Shown here piece by piece: positions 28,295-40,800 of a DNA stretch of 64,000 bases. Every line of letters starts with the position of its first letter. The stretch's first letter is position 1. A program made the translations under genes and the position numbers. Source of the DNA: Glossina fuscipes (lineage: Eukaryota > Arthropoda > Insecta > Diptera > Glossinidae); the NCBI RefSeq assembly GCF_014805625.2, contig NW_023998464.1:3950318-4014317 (forward strand), in the 5' to 3' direction. Under the pieces are notes generated by a model. The model saw only the letters and a program-made list of their open reading frames with translations. It searched no databases and was not told the DNA's origin.

Positions 28295-28413
28295 GTCACA
28301 GTCAACCTGACGAGCCAGAGCCAGAGTTTCTTTCACAATTATCAAATATGACGGTAGCTCAGGGTCGCGACGTATCTTTTACATGCGTGGTCAATAATTT
28401 GGGGCAATACAGG
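28295..28413 (+). CDS. DIP-family gene, coding exon 2: mature N-terminus and first half of Ig1
   Basis: Starts after the pyrimidine-rich acceptor CCTTCTCTTTGCAG and completes the split Gly codon. It encodes residues 34-73: an acidic Pro/Glu-rich mature N-terminus, then the A-B strands of Ig1 (NMTVAQGRDVSFTCVVNNLG) with Cys64 and the sequon at Asn51. It ends AGG before the donor GTAAGT in phase 0, the usual place of an intron inside Ig1 just before the V-A-W strand in this family. Confidence 0.93.
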
Positions 28414-29909
28414 GTAAGTATAAAAGTCGGAAAATATATGGACAGGTACAAGTGTGTTTTATCTAAAGCTCATAATAAAGCCTGCGGCTCTCCGAGAAAT
28501 AGGCTTGAAGGAATGACACAAATTTATTCTATTTGTGTCGCACGATGAGATATTGGAAGGAAACAGTCGCCCCATTAGTTGCTTAATGAAGCGATTTAAT
28601 TTTCTGTGGAATGATAACATTTTGTACATAACCATGTTGTTGATCAGCGGGACAATTTGATTTGATTTACTTTTATCCACGTTTTTGAACTTCATTTTTA
28701 GTTTTTAATAAAAATTACTTCTGCTCTTAAACTGAAATTCGTCAGATTTATCTGAACTTCCGTGCTCGTTGTGCTGCATTACTTTGAGAGAAACTCATTT
28801 TTGTTGCGAAATGAACGGGGAGATTTGCGGCAAAAATAATTGTAACATTGTTTGCTTGTTTCGTAAGAAGTTTGCCGTTTTTTACATTAGCATGTTTAGA
28901 ATACAAACTATTTTTACATATTACTAAAAATTTATTTCTATAATGAATTAGAAAACTAATTCATCTACTTCAGTAACATTCATATATATGTATGTTAGCT
29001 TATAGCGCCAACATCATATATTACATACTTAAACTCACCTAATACATAGAATTAAACCGGAACTAAATACATGTCGCGGTTTAAAAGGGTGCCACTAACT
29101 CTTAAACATTATTCCGTGGTTTGCATCCACACACCAACGCACATCTACATCTACACATGCATATGCATATTGAGAAAAAAAGAACCCAAATATCCATACA
29201 AGGCATTAAGCTCATAGTCTGAAACTAAACTATCAACAAAATCGTAACTAAGAGAATCTACAACGCAGCTGATATAGTCAAATACGCACACATGTATGCA
29301 TAGCTGCTGCTGTTTCATGTAATAGAAGTACTTATATGCCGTTCACGTCCTTTAGATCTTGACACACAATCTCATGTACATATATTGCAAATATTAATGC
29401 ATCTATGGACGAATATGCGAGTGCAGGGTGTAAGTGTGAACGTGTGCTTATTGTGAGTTCATCATATGAACTATTAATGTAATAATAAGCCGTAAAATCT
29501 TTACATCTTCGTCTCTATGGAAGAGTGTTTCGTGTTCTTGTTGGCACTTGCATTATATTCAGCTTCCGCTGCACTCGAGTACCCACGCCTATTCTACACA
29601 TAGACGTGCTTACTTACATATGAATTTTGTGTTTGGTTATGTTAACCGATCCTAGGCCATATGTTATATTATGTATAAGCATTTGCATCGTCACATATGC
29701 ACTTGCGAGTTTATAGCATTCTTGCACTTAGATATATGCATATATGTGTAGAATACCGTGTGCCTTCTTATAAGGAATACATTTAGTATGATTGTGTGCA
29801 TTTACCTAAATCATTATGTATACGCTTATATTATATTTAGTACTGGTCTCTGGATATATGCATTATGGTTTATTTGTTTTCGTTTGTTTACCTGTTTGTG
29901 TAATTTTAG
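28414..29909 (+). other. Intron 2 of the DIP-family gene (phase 0)
   Basis: Bounded by GTAAGT and AATTTTAG. It is AT-rich with many short CATATG/ACATAT-type stretches. No gene or element was seen. Confidence 0.8.
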
Positions 29910-30095
29910 GTTGCCTGGATTAAATCAGACTCCAAAGCAATATTAGGTATTCACACTCATATGGTGTCCTTAAACCCCAGATTATCAGTGACACACAATG
30001 GCCACAACACCTGGAAACTACACATATCACATGTACATCTAAACGATTCAGGCAGCTATATGTGCCAAGTGAACACCGATCCCATGAAAAGTCAG
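29910..30095 (+). CDS. DIP-family gene, coding exon 3: second half of Ig1 (Dpr-binding face)
   Basis: Starts after TTTTAG and encodes residues 74-135 in phase 0. VAWIK carries the core Trp76, NPRLSVTHN is the D strand, and LNDSGSYMCQVNTDPMKSQ is the E-F-G region with Cys125 and the D-x-G-x-Y-x-C signature. In DIP-Dpr complexes the Ig1 C-C'-F-G face makes the heterodimer contact, so this exon should carry most of the recognition surface (family knowledge, not visible here). The donor is GTAAGT, phase 0. Confidence 0.95.
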
Positions 30096-32836
30096 GTAAG
30101 TAATGTGCATAGTAAGCATGTGAATGCGTTTAGCTTGTGTGCGAGTGGGAACGTGAGGAAGTCAGAGGATGCGCTTATCTAGCAAAGACGCAAAGAAACA
30201 CACGGCATTGCCATAGAGTGGCCAATGCATTTGGTCATTTTGTTGGCTAGTTTAGTGACACCATCGTCATTGTCCGTCCGTCTTTGTTGCTGTTTTGAAA
30301 TATACGATTATGTCATTTATTATTGTTGTTGTTGCTGCTGCCGCTGTCGCCTCCATTGTCGTGTTTTTAATGTTAGAGTGTGAACGATCGTCACTTTCAA
30401 TGTTCTTCCCTCTTCCATCTCACCAGAGTGCAGTCACATACATACATACAGTTATATATAAGGTTGCGAGTTAAACAAAATAAATAGGTTCACCCCCATC
30501 CTCCATCTATATATACACAATCAAATGTTCATGTGAGCACACATTTAAACATATGCGAAGCGGTTTTTACGATTTTATTTACGTTTCGTCTACAACCGAA
30601 CAATTGCTTGAATGTGGGTGAACCTTTTTCGTCTATGTAATACGTTTCAATATATTTATATATGTGAATGTTTTTATGCTAAGCGATTATTTGTTGACAT
30701 ATTAACAAAATAACAGAAGCAGGAAAACGTAACGGTTTCGTATTGACGCCTACTATTCTTAATCTCTAAATAGCCGCACTCATCCATATACACGTGCTAG
30801 TGTAGATTACATGGCATACATCGACCTATATTCTCTTTTTCGCTGCTCCGCAAACTCTTCGCCAAGCATTGCCAACTATGGAAAATGGTTAACATTAGAT
30901 GCCCTTCAAAATCAATGAGTTTTTAGATAGATTCAAGTCAGCGTAAAATGAAAGAGAAGAAAGCAAAGAAGATATATCAGAAGGCGGAAGGGGGACAACT
31001 ATTACGGAAAGCGAAAGCCCCGATTTGTGAATAAGAAGTAGGTGCTGAATATTTGATGCGAATACAAATTAGCTTTTGAAAAAGAGGGCTCACTTTTCAT
31101 GCACGTTTTTTTCTGTCCAAGCAAAAAAAACTTTTCTGCTCGGCCTAATATCCCTAAGCTTGGGAAGGGTGAGACATTTTTTTTTTTATTTTTTGAGAAG
31201 GTGCAGTAGTGTAAAGATTGATAACTTCTACTTTCTAGATTAATTAGACAAAAGTCAAATTGAAGATGCACTGAAAACAGGTCGAAAGGTAAGAAAAGAA
31301 AAATTTGCTCGAAGCAAAGGGAAAGTAATAGAAAACTCCAGAGGACAACGAAGAAAGAACAAGCAACGAAATAAAGTTTAAAGGGATGAAATGAACCGAG
31401 GTGAGAATATAAAGATGGAAAGATAGATCGATAAGAAGGTGTAGACACGGCGGGACTTGAAGATGCTGGGGCAAAGGGTACAGAGGCATCAATAAGAATA
31501 CATATAAACAACTAGACAAAGAAATAAGAAAGCGTAAGTTTAAAAAGAGCTAAAGAAGGCAGAGAGAGAAAAGATCGACAGCAATATGTGATCGTATATG
31601 ATTAGTCGCAATCCTCAAGTTTTTGACTTGGAAAATGAAAAGAGACAAGTAATTCATTAAATAGATTCGCTTAGTTACATTTGAATCGATACAAGAAAAA
31701 TTTAAAGATTATATTGCTTTAAATTTTATCTAGGGATATATTTAATATAGCACTACATCGTTGAGAGCAAACAAGAAGAGTGAATAACACAAAGCAAGTA
31801 AGAAGAACAAAACACAACTTTAGTAATTGAGGGAATTAACGTTTGAAAAACGCATAGATGCTGTAGAAATTTTACAAGCATACGCACACATGAACGTCCG
31901 CGCCCATGTGGAAGCACAATACGCAAAGAAATAATGTGTATACTTGAAGATGTTTACGAAACTGATTTTGGGGGAAAAAACAGAAAGGAGAAGAGACAAA
32001 CGAAAAACAAATCCCATCTGAAATAACAACACAACCCAATGATAATATCTTATTCAAGCAAATAGGTATTTGTATATGTGTACACAAATATACACACATA
32101 CTCTTATGGGTACATATGTATGCGAATATAGTAGTGTAGTGTGTTTGGGCCGCTCAGTCTAAGCTTTAATTTTGTATTTTTTCATATTTTAAATGACGTG
32201 AACGCATATTCGCTTTATATATAATACATGTTGGGGAACTTCGTATATCCTCTACGACGTCAGTTAGATTCCTCTTGATTTCTTTTTTTAAAAATATATG
32301 TAAATAAATATAAACGACAATGGCCTGAGATAGTGTAGAGTAATCAAAAGTCGACATTTATCAAGCTAAGCCCGCTTTTTTCTTTTGTCTTTATACTATT
32401 TATTTATTTAGGTACATTTTTTATACAAACATTGGTTTTTCAAATTTTATTTCATTTATTTCCCTTTTATTTGAATTTTACTATCTCATCTAATCGCTCA
32501 TAAGCAGAAACGTAATTATTGTTATAAAATACATGGGCTTGCAATACTGCTTGCTAACTCATTCATTTTTTATTTTAATTAACAAATAATATCTACCATT
32601 GCTGTGGTTTGCAGATATTACTTTGTATTTGCTACGAAATTAGAAGCAAGCCGTGAAATATTTGGTGGGGGGGTGGAGAGTTCTGTCGTATTTTAAATAG
32701 GCAAGCAATTTTTCTTGTAAATAAAAAAACATTTGGCTAGTGAGTCATTTAGACATTTTTTTTGTTTTTTTAGCTGCTGCATAATATAAAAGGAGTCTTC
32801 TTTTACCGTTCACTTGTTATATTTAAAGTGAAAAAC

Positions 32837-33290
32837 ATGTCAGTGGATAAAGTGCATTTATGTCACTGCATTTTGTATGTTTTCCAAAAAGGAAGCAATG
32901 CACCGGTTGCATGTAAATATTTATGTGCGGTATTTGGAAAAGATATTGTAAATGTTCGTACTTGTCAAAGATGGTTTAGAAAGTTTCGTTCGGGGGATCC
33001 GAGCTTCCAAGAAAGTGATCGATAATGATGCTTTGCGATCCATGTTGAAAAATAATCCACATTTAACAAGTCGAGAAATTGCAGAAGAGTTAGGCATTCT
33101 TCATACAACTGTTGGAGATCACATTAAATCTCTTGGGTTTATGTTAAAGCAAAGTACATGAATCAAATACGACCGAACTTTCCCTCCAACCTATTATTTA
33201 TTATGTATTAAACCCTTACTTGGCAGGTGAACGTCTCTTGTTCCACTTTTGTTAAGAAATTTTCTTGCAGGTCAAACATATTAGTAATAC
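32837..33290 (+). mobile_element. Mariner-family transposon remnant, N-terminal half of transposase
   Basis: From the ATG at 32837 the translation shows the mariner N-terminal helix-turn-helix region: KVHLCHCILYVFQKG..., RTCQRWFRKFRSGD. After a frameshift near 33010 the second helix-turn-helix follows: NNPHLTSREIAEELGI, then HIKSLGFMLKQST. This is closer to mellifera/irritans-type mariners than to the mauritiana type. A TGA replaces the Trp expected after KQST (33159-33161) and the remaining sequence is degenerate. The catalytic D,D34D domain is not recognisable, and no terminal inverted repeats were found. Dead fossil, sense to the host gene. Confidence 0.75.
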
Positions 33291-34129
33291 GTGAAAGCTG
33301 TATCGAAAATCATCCGACTATCGAACAGAATTAAATGTAACATCATCTAAACTAAGTGTTAATCAAAGAGAATAGCAAAACAAATCGCGAAAATCTTACA
33401 AAACTAATTGCTTTAAATATATTTTGTTATTCATAACCACCTGCAAATATTTCCCTGGCTTATCTCTTTTCAATAACAACATTATGTGTACGAATATACA
33501 AAGCCTTGAAAATGTCTTTCAAAAAACTTTCAAAAAATTGTCTTACAATCTCTTTAAGAAAACATGCAACATTATAGTGTATGTATAACTAACAAAAAAA
33601 ATCGCCTTACCGACCGGTATCCACCCTCTACAAACAGAGAAAAAGGTGGATGTATGTCATGAAGTCAATTCTCTTGTACATCTTAGCTAACGGAACATTG
33701 TTTTATGTTCATTATCTATTAAGTTTCTGCTGAAGAACGACGGAGAGAAAAGATAATATTCCTTCACAGCTGTTCCTTGACGAAATTGTATTCACACGCT
33801 GTTTGATTTTATTTTCAAGAATTTTTAAAAAATTTTTCAAGGAAGTAATTTTCTTCAAGATGACATTTTTACGCAAGCGAGATTTTTCTCTAAAACTATA
33901 GCAGTTGGTTGTTTCAAGGACATAACGCTTACTTTAAATAGAAGTTTGGGAATCTTTATAAAATTTCTTTGATTTAATTTTAATTGAAAACATGTAAGAA
34001 AATTATATTCAGTCGTGACCGAATCTTTAACACCCATCGTCGTCATCCTGAAAAGGCAAAAAACGTAAAGGAACTAAATTTTCATGATCTATAACATGAA
34101 ATGGGCGCGGCTGATGTTTTCTATTTTTT

Positions 34130-34380
34130 AAATAAAAGTTTTTTTGGCGGCGTTGTAGGCGTGTCCTTGGAAGACTTTAAGTCTTTAGTTCTTTTGCAAA
34201 TTTGTAGCCGATGTCTGCATTTTTGTGAACAGGGGAATGTTTGCCACCAGGTACCGCACAGTTCGGCAAACGCACAAACGGACGCAGGAACAGCAAACAT
34301 TCTCGAGTGTATTCCAAAATTAAAACTGTCCAAAAATTTATATACTTTAGGGGGTTTTTGAAACTTGTTTCTGCGCATTA
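34130..34380 (-). repeat. Dispersed repeat family R2, copy 1
   Basis: The minus strand shows GCGTCCGTTTGTGCGTTTG, ATCGGCTACAAATTTGCAAAAG, and AAGGACACGCCTACAACGCC, matching the order in the copy at 43115. A weaker second piece follows at about 34570-34660. Confidence 0.5.
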
Positions 34381-34569
34381 TAAAGGTATTAAATTCTGAT
34401 ACATGATAATATTGGATAGGTGTGGTATATTTTTCTATTTTTGTACAGATACTATTGAATAAATCAAATCGATCAAATTTTTGTATATTCATCCGATATA
34501 GTTTACCAGCAATGAGCAAAAAACCAATTTTTTACTCTATTTGCAAAACAGATGTGTTCTCACGTTACG

Positions 34570-34660
34570 TAGTACTGTAGGCGTGTCTATCGAGCGATTT
34601 GATCCATGTTAAATTTCAACCTGCGTGCATATTTGCGGCCACGAGAGTGGAATTTTCTTA
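34570..34660 (-). repeat. Dispersed repeat family R2, copy 2 (fragment)
   Basis: TGTAGGCGTGTC..GATTTGATCCATGTTAAATTTCAACCTGCGTGC on the + strand is the complement of the CGCAGGTTGG...GACACGCCTACA part of R2. Confidence 0.42.
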
Positions 34661-35759
34661 AAATCTAATTACTAAGTAGTTTGTACCGAAAATTATATCG
34701 TGGCAAAAGTGATTACAAAATCTTCCCTGTTGCCGTAGAAACTCTCTACGATTCATTAGCTACCTTTGTCGATTGAAAGTAAGCGAAAACAGTAGGTTTA
34801 TTTGGAAGACAACAGGAAAATATTTTCAATTTCTTATAGTTGATCAAATTTTCTTTAATTAGACACGTGTCAAATTTATTAGATAGAAAGGTAAATGGGA
34901 AGCTGCCTACTCGTTCCATTCGTACGTTTGCGTCGACAACGCATCTTCAGAAAACCTAAGCCAAATGGGGAGGCACGTTACGGTTTCGGAAGATTTCCAA
35001 TGTGTGATGAATACTTATTTCACGTTATCAAGAGGATAATCAATGCTGACAGAGTTACAAAGGTCCGTAAGACTTTTTTCTTGGTAAACAACTATGATAG
35101 ACTTACTAATCAAAAGAGCATCTTGGTAAAATATCGCCTGTACGTATTAGAATATCATTTTGAAAGTTTGACAAAATCACATAGGAAGATGTTGCACGCA
35201 ACAAATCGGGTGCGTAAATAACCTACCTAGACCTATCGAAACCCTAGTCTTCTTATGAAGAGAAGCTGCTTTATTAACGCATACATGTCTGTTATAAGGC
35301 CAAAGCTTTGAAGAATTTATAAATAAACTCTTCTTGCTGTCAAGTTTACCAACGTAGTGACAGCCTTCCATAACTCCTCTACATTTTTCCATTCGCAAAA
35401 TGACTGCCATCGAGAAAATCCTTATCTTATTAACTTTCAATAAAATTTTGTTGAAGAAAAGCATCGTAGAAGTAAATTTTTCCCAAATTAGATAAGTAAG
35501 CATGGGACTAGAGTTTCATTCAGCGATGGTAGTAGGAGTTTCTCCTTTCACACCGGTCAAGGAAAAATGTCCACAATGCAAGCAAATGATGTACAGAATT
35601 CAATAGGCAATAATCGGGCATGGTATGGTTAATTTAGAAAACCCGGTGTAAATATTTTACACTCAGATAAGACGAAATAATAAGAAGGAAGTGAGAAATA
35701 TAAACCTCGGCAGTGGTCTTTTAATTTTTTTTAAAACAACAACAAAGGAGTCACAGGCT

Positions 35760-35855
35760 GAATTTTACCAGTAGTAGCACTCACTATCACTTTTTCTTTC
35801 CCCATTTCCGACCGTTACCATCTTCCGACTGACCAATCGGTCAATGATTCCATTT
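35760..35855 (+). repeat. Dispersed repeat family R1, copy 3 (3' part)
   Basis: Only the second half of the unit is recognisable: a pyrimidine block, CCCATTTCCGACCGTTACCAT, and CTTCCGACTGACCAATCGGTCAATG. Confidence 0.42.
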
Positions 35856-36586
35856 ACTTGAAGCGAAAGGAACATACAAATACATTTTTGTCAGTAGAGA
35901 AGGTAAAGCTGACACTGGAAACAAATATTTGTATTATCATAAGAGTAAAATAAATTAAGATAATTTCTTGTAAATCGAATAATACATTTAGGAAAGCCTC
36001 AGTGAACTTTTTTCGGGCGGTTAAAAAGTACTGACATGACCAACTGATTCAATTGTTTATCAACAGGTTTTCAAATCTAATTTTAAATGGGGAAAGCATT
36101 GTTCAGACCAATATCACAGTCTTATTATGTTATCGATGAAATGTCAAGGGAATATTTATCCTTCCGAAATGGGCAACGTACATTGCAATTGAAGTACTTT
36201 TACAGTACGTTCTTCATAACTATTTTTCTACACTAAGGCGAAGTGTGTGACAATAAATTTTTCTTGTGTGCAACACAGTATAAAAGAATCTTGAAGATAT
36301 TCTATAGTAGTAAGCATACAACAATGGTTTGAATACAAAAATTTTAGCTAAATTTAACGTAATTAAAACGGAAAGTTTGTTTTGGACTAGCACTTAGCAC
36401 AAAGTTTTGATTAATATTTCGATGACTTACAAGTACATATGTACTCTTGTTCCCGTCACTGGTTGAGCACTACCAGTGCGACTTGTGTCCTTTTTCTAGT
36501 TAAAGCCAATTATATAATACGTTAAGCGATTTGATTTTTACTTACTTATGTGAATGTTTTCCTTTCCCTATTTCTTATTTTTACAG

Positions 36587-36782
36587 TCTGGCTATCTCGA
36601 CGTTGTTGTACCGCCTGATATATTAAATCATCCTGATCAGAATCTTGAAGAAAATGTTACCAACGAAGGAGGAATCATAACTCTTATATGCAGCGCTACT
36701 GGTGTACCAAAACCTACAGTGCAGTGGCGTCGTGAAAACTTAAAGGATATCGTACTGCGCATAGAATCAAGAGAGAGGCAAG
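36587..36782 (+). CDS. DIP-family gene, coding exon 4: Ig1-Ig2 junction and most of Ig2
   Basis: Starts after TTTTTACAG and encodes residues 136-200 plus one base. GYLDVVVPPDI is the very conserved Ig1-Ig2 linker. Cys170 lies in ITLICSATGVPKP and the core Trp182 in VQWRRE; the sequon is N158-V-T. The exon ends CAA G before the donor GTTTGT, a weaker donor than the others. The phase (1) is confirmed by exon 5, which completes a Val codon and continues Ig2 without a break. Confidence 0.93.
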
Positions 36783-39698
36783 GTTTGTAGAGGAAAAATC
36801 CTTAAAACACAAAAATTACTGATTATTATGTTTACCTCCTTTCATCTAAATACACTCAAAAAGCAAGAATTTTAAATACCTTACTTTTACTTCTCTTACA
36901 TTACTTACCTTAAACTACACAGAGTTGTACCTTTTTGCGTTTGGAATGTTTTCATTTAAATGTAGAGAGATAGATGCAAAAATCGGTATATGTTAACTTT
37001 CTTCGTCTATCTTGCGCTCCTTTAGTGATTCTGTTGTTTCGTTAAGCGGGAATACTCCATAGAGTGTTGTTTTCGGTATGATGTCGAGTTGACTTTCTTT
37101 GTTGCATTAGAGAAACTCTTTATTGTTTTTGTTTTTTTTGTTTTTGCACAAAATAAATAAAATGTCCAACTTCGTACGCAGCAATTCCGTAAGGATTGTT
37201 GTTTGTGTAAATGTAAAACAATTGGGTTCGTGTAGCACCCTCTTGCTGGGAAAACGTTATCGTACCACGGCATCGGTTAATGTCCTTTTTACGGTAGAAT
37301 CATGTTTTGTTATCTTGTTTTGTATGCAGCTGTTTTGTATACCTATGTGCCTGTGGACGTGGCTATGTCGATGAATGTGTGGTCATGTACTTTGAATGTT
37401 TTAAGAATTTACAATTATACTCAAATATGTATAAAATGATAAATAAAACCAATAAAAAAGAAATACGAAAGATACAAAAGCAACCAACGTAAGCATAAGC
37501 GAATGCTAGGAAAAGTCAAGAAGTTAATTAATATAGTAATGTAGGAACATTTAATATGGAGTTTAAAGAATTTACTGCTGTCGAGCCAGTAAGACGTTCA
37601 ACAATTGCTTATTTAAAAGACAGAGACGTCCTGTCACTTTCAATAAGACTTTTCTTCGTTTTCAAGCACGCTTTTTAATTAAGAAGTTTTCCATGAGGAA
37701 AAAAGGACAAGATAGAGGAATATTAAAAGGATGATACGCCCAAATGGATTTCGAATGTTGTCTGATAAAACATTTTCATTTCCTAGAATGTTGTCTACAT
37801 TCTCTTTCTTAACGATTTTATCAAACATTCTTCCAAAGTGCAGTCTTTCGTAGTTCTCGATATACATCATTGTGGGCTTGATTATTGATGCTGGCAGAGA
37901 AATTTTGCCGTGAATCTAACATCAGTCGCAACCATTAATAAATCAAGAGTATACTTCTTTTGATATATGGACGAAAAGTACACATTTTTATTAGGCCTTC
38001 CTGGACTACATTCGAAACTTCTAGTGATTTGCAGTATTTGTCTTGCGTTATCTCGTTCCAATTATATCACATATGTCCAATTCGTAAAATTCGTCTAAAA
38101 GTAATCCATTACCATCGCGTGACAGGTATTGGTATTTTTACTCTCTAGCAACTCCGGAAATGATCGTCAATTTTCACGCATTTCATGAGAAGCTTGATCG
38201 ACAATTTCACTTTTTACGGCCTGGTGGTCGTCACATTCCTCAATACTGAAGTATATCTCAGTTTCAATTATTTTTCGCTATTGATTTATTTTCCTACAAC
38301 GCGCAACTAGATTCAAATCTTCAGAAAAAATGATTCGCATAGACAGGTTCCAAATGCTTGTAGACGTATTCTGAGAAAGATCATAAGACAAGAAACTGCA
38401 TTTTCTTCTGTTATGATCAGCGACCGGGCTCAGAGATAAAACATATCGCGAATAACGTCGTCGATAACGCTTTAGCATACCTATGCGTTTGTCTTAATTT
38501 TCTTTTTTTTATTCGATGGGCAGATTTAAATGTCAATATTCGCGGGCTGAAATTTGATTTGATTTGGTAGAGATTGCTTTGATCGTAGCTGCAGTGAGTG
38601 CTTGGTCGGTGAAAGTCTAATACCTAACGATTGGGCACACATCCACTAGGCTGCGGCCACCGCCCCCTATCTCTTTCCCTTCTCACTTGTTTCTGACCGT
38701 CACCATAAACGAGGCAGAGGCGTGTGCTGACCAATTCGGCTCCAACCGGATATAATGCCTTCTTTGCTTTGTCCGTAGGAAGCAAAGTTGTACAATATAT
38801 GTGGGCGAACATCTAATTTCGCGTAGATATATGTTTGGCCAAAAGCTATGAAACATTCATTCGGAATATTTGAACTGTTCATGGTAAAATGCCAAAGAGC
38901 GATATCAAACATGAGAGAATTTTGGAGTTTTGCTGCGAACTTAGAGTAAAAGCGGGTTTCAGTCAAGAAGCCGCAACTTTTTGACTTGACGTAGGCTGAA
39001 TGGAATGGAAAAGACAGAGACCAGTAGTTGGCATAGTGAAAGAATGCGAAATGGTATCCATAAAAACAAATAATACAAAGTTCCTTTCAACTGTGATATC
39101 CGGGCAACTTATGCTTGTTGTAGCTTGTTTTGTTACTCTAAGCGACAACGGGCTAAACAGAACGTAGTTTTTTCAAGCGAATATCGAGACAAGTGCATAA
39201 ATTTGACACATAACCGAGAATATTTTAAAAGAATATATCTTTTCTACCGATTCAGGCAATATGAGATATGGCGAAATGGATCGCTAATACATTGTTGGGA
39301 AAGTTAAGACGACTGACTCTATTTTTCAAATTACCACAAAATGTTTTGGAAGAAGTCTTATGTGAAGTATTTTTCTTAAGTCACATATTGAAATCATTTA
39401 TAATATAATTCAAATAAAAGTATTCTTCAAATTTATAAAATTATTTTAGAACCATTCCAGTTACGTTCGAAATCTCTTTAAATCAGATTTAATTTCCTTT
39501 TTTCCGATTTGGTCGTCTAGTAGATAAAAATTGCTCATCACGAACAAAATTTAAATTTAACTTGCATTTTCTTTTCTTTTTTCTTTTTTTGTTTATTTCT
39601 GTTTTCTATTTGTTCTATTCTTAGCAAACTTTTCTTTCTTTTCATTCTGTTCAAAAATATTTTAATTCGCTCTGCTACTTTTTGACTATTTGCTACAG
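36783..39698 (+). other. Intron 4 of the DIP-family gene (phase 1)
   Basis: Bounded by the weak donor GTTTGT and the acceptor TGCTACAG. It carries one copy of repeat family R1 (about 38530-38745). No other gene was seen. Confidence 0.8.
38530..38745 (+). repeat. Dispersed repeat family R1, copy 4
   Basis: A near complete unit: GGTAGAGATTGCTTTGATCGTAG, CAGTGAGTGCTTGGTCGGTGAAAG, GATTGGGCACACATC, GCGGCCACC, a pyrimidine block, TTCTGACCGTCACCAT, and CTGACCAATTCGG. It aligns by eye with the copy at 58515 across its length. Confidence 0.55.
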
Positions 39699-39830
39699 TG
39701 GTAAAGACGGTTGAAGGCGAAAAACTGGTGCTGGGTAATGTTCATCGTACGGACATGGGTGGCTATTTGTGTATTGCATCGAACGGCATACCACCGTCAG
39801 TAAGCAAACGTTTCGATGTGCATGTAAACT
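39699..39830 (+). CDS. DIP-family gene, coding exon 5: end of Ig2
   Basis: Follows the acceptor TTTGCTACAG and encodes residues 201-244 plus one base. VEGEKLVLGNV is strand E; HRTDMGGYLCIASNGIPPSVSKRF holds Cys225 and the family's most conserved G-strand motif. It ends AAC T before the donor GTAAGT (phase 1) and joins exon 6 across a 20-kb intron to give a Phe codon (VHVNF|PPS). It is too short and unbounded by ATG or stop to be found by a simple open-frame search. Confidence 0.94.
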
Positions 39831-40254
39831 GTAAGTAAAAAAAATCTTAACTTAGTTTACATTTGTACGTGTGTAAATATACAATTGTGTACATGTAGGA
39901 AAATTTTTCTATAATGTGTTGCATGCGCTTTGGAATGTAAGAATAGATATAAAAGACAATACATATGCATACATACATGATTACATATGTATTGTGTGAG
40001 CATTTAATAAAAAATTTCTTCTACATTAACATACGAGAATAAATGATACCTTCGTTCGTTGTTGTTAGGGCCAAAGTATCTGTTTTTGAGAAATGTGCGT
40101 TTAAGAGAAAGAAATTTCAATTTTTTTACTTAAATATCTACTAAATTTTTGTTAGTGTCTTATGCATACAGTACAGTCTCGAAATTGAAAACGTTCAGAG
40201 CTAAATTTTAATATATGAGTGTATTTTTATACGCACTACCAAAGGGCAGAGGTA

Positions 40255-40620
40255 AATTTATTTTGTGAAAACGTTTTGCACCAGCCAGAAAGAAACTTCA
40301 GAGGCCCTACAAAGTACATCTATATATACACGCTTGATCAACATCAAATTTTGAATCGATTTAAGCACGCTTGGGTGTCTTGCTCTCCGTTCATGTAAAG
40401 TTCGTAGTGAATACTCTCCCAGTCGCAACGATGAGGATAGCGGTTTTGAATATGGCATAAGCAATTTGATATTGAAGGTGGACAAAATCGGTCGAAGGAT
40501 ATACTCACAATGCAACCGAAGACGAGTAAACCGCTACTCTTTGGATTTTTCCTCGTTAATCATAAACGGCAACAGACGCACGGTAAAAATTTCCTCTTAT
40601 ATCCTAGAGAAATGGCCACG
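40255..40620 (+). repeat. Dispersed repeat family R2, copy 3
   Basis: Runs TTTTGCACCAGCCAGAAAG, AACTTCAGAGGCCCTACAAAGTA, TTGATCAACATCAAATTTTG, AATCGATTT, AATACTCTCCCAGTCGCAA, then CGGCAACAGACGCACGGTAAA. Same order as the copy at 43115. Confidence 0.6.
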
Positions 40621-40689
40621 CCTCTTAATACTATAAAGCATAGGGAATATTTTCTTTTTTAATTGAAGGATAAAGTTTTGTACTTTTAA

Positions 40690-40800
40690 CACTTAAGGAT
40701 TGGGCATGCACACACCTCTCTACATCTTTTCCCTTTCTTCGCTGGTTTCTAGCCTTCACCGTGCTACACCATGCTAAGGGATATCCCAGGAGTGATTCAT
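40690..40800 (+). repeat. Dispersed repeat family R1, copy 5 (3' part)
   Basis: GGATTGGGCATGCACACACC, a pyrimidine block, then TTTCTAGCCTTCACCGTG match the middle and end of the copy at 38530. Confidence 0.45.

Larger units (their letters stand above)
30096..36586 (+). other. Intron 3 of the DIP-family gene (phase 0)
   Basis: Bounded by GTAAGT and TTTTTACAG. It contains a strongly purine-rich + strand block (about 30940-31600), a mariner N-terminal remnant (about 32837-33290), and copies of repeat families R2 and R1. The 169-codon frame on the minus strand at 31002-31511 is a by-product of the purine-rich block and not a gene. Confidence 0.8.

Noticed and set aside
31002..31511. 169-codon minus-strand open frame
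   Set aside because: It is the complement of a purine-rich intronic block. The product is a Phe/Ser/Leu-rich low-complexity string with no recognisable domain.
34895..35221. 108-codon + strand open frame in intron 3
   Set aside because: No recognisable motif, no splice context that fits the host gene, and length within chance for this much sequence.
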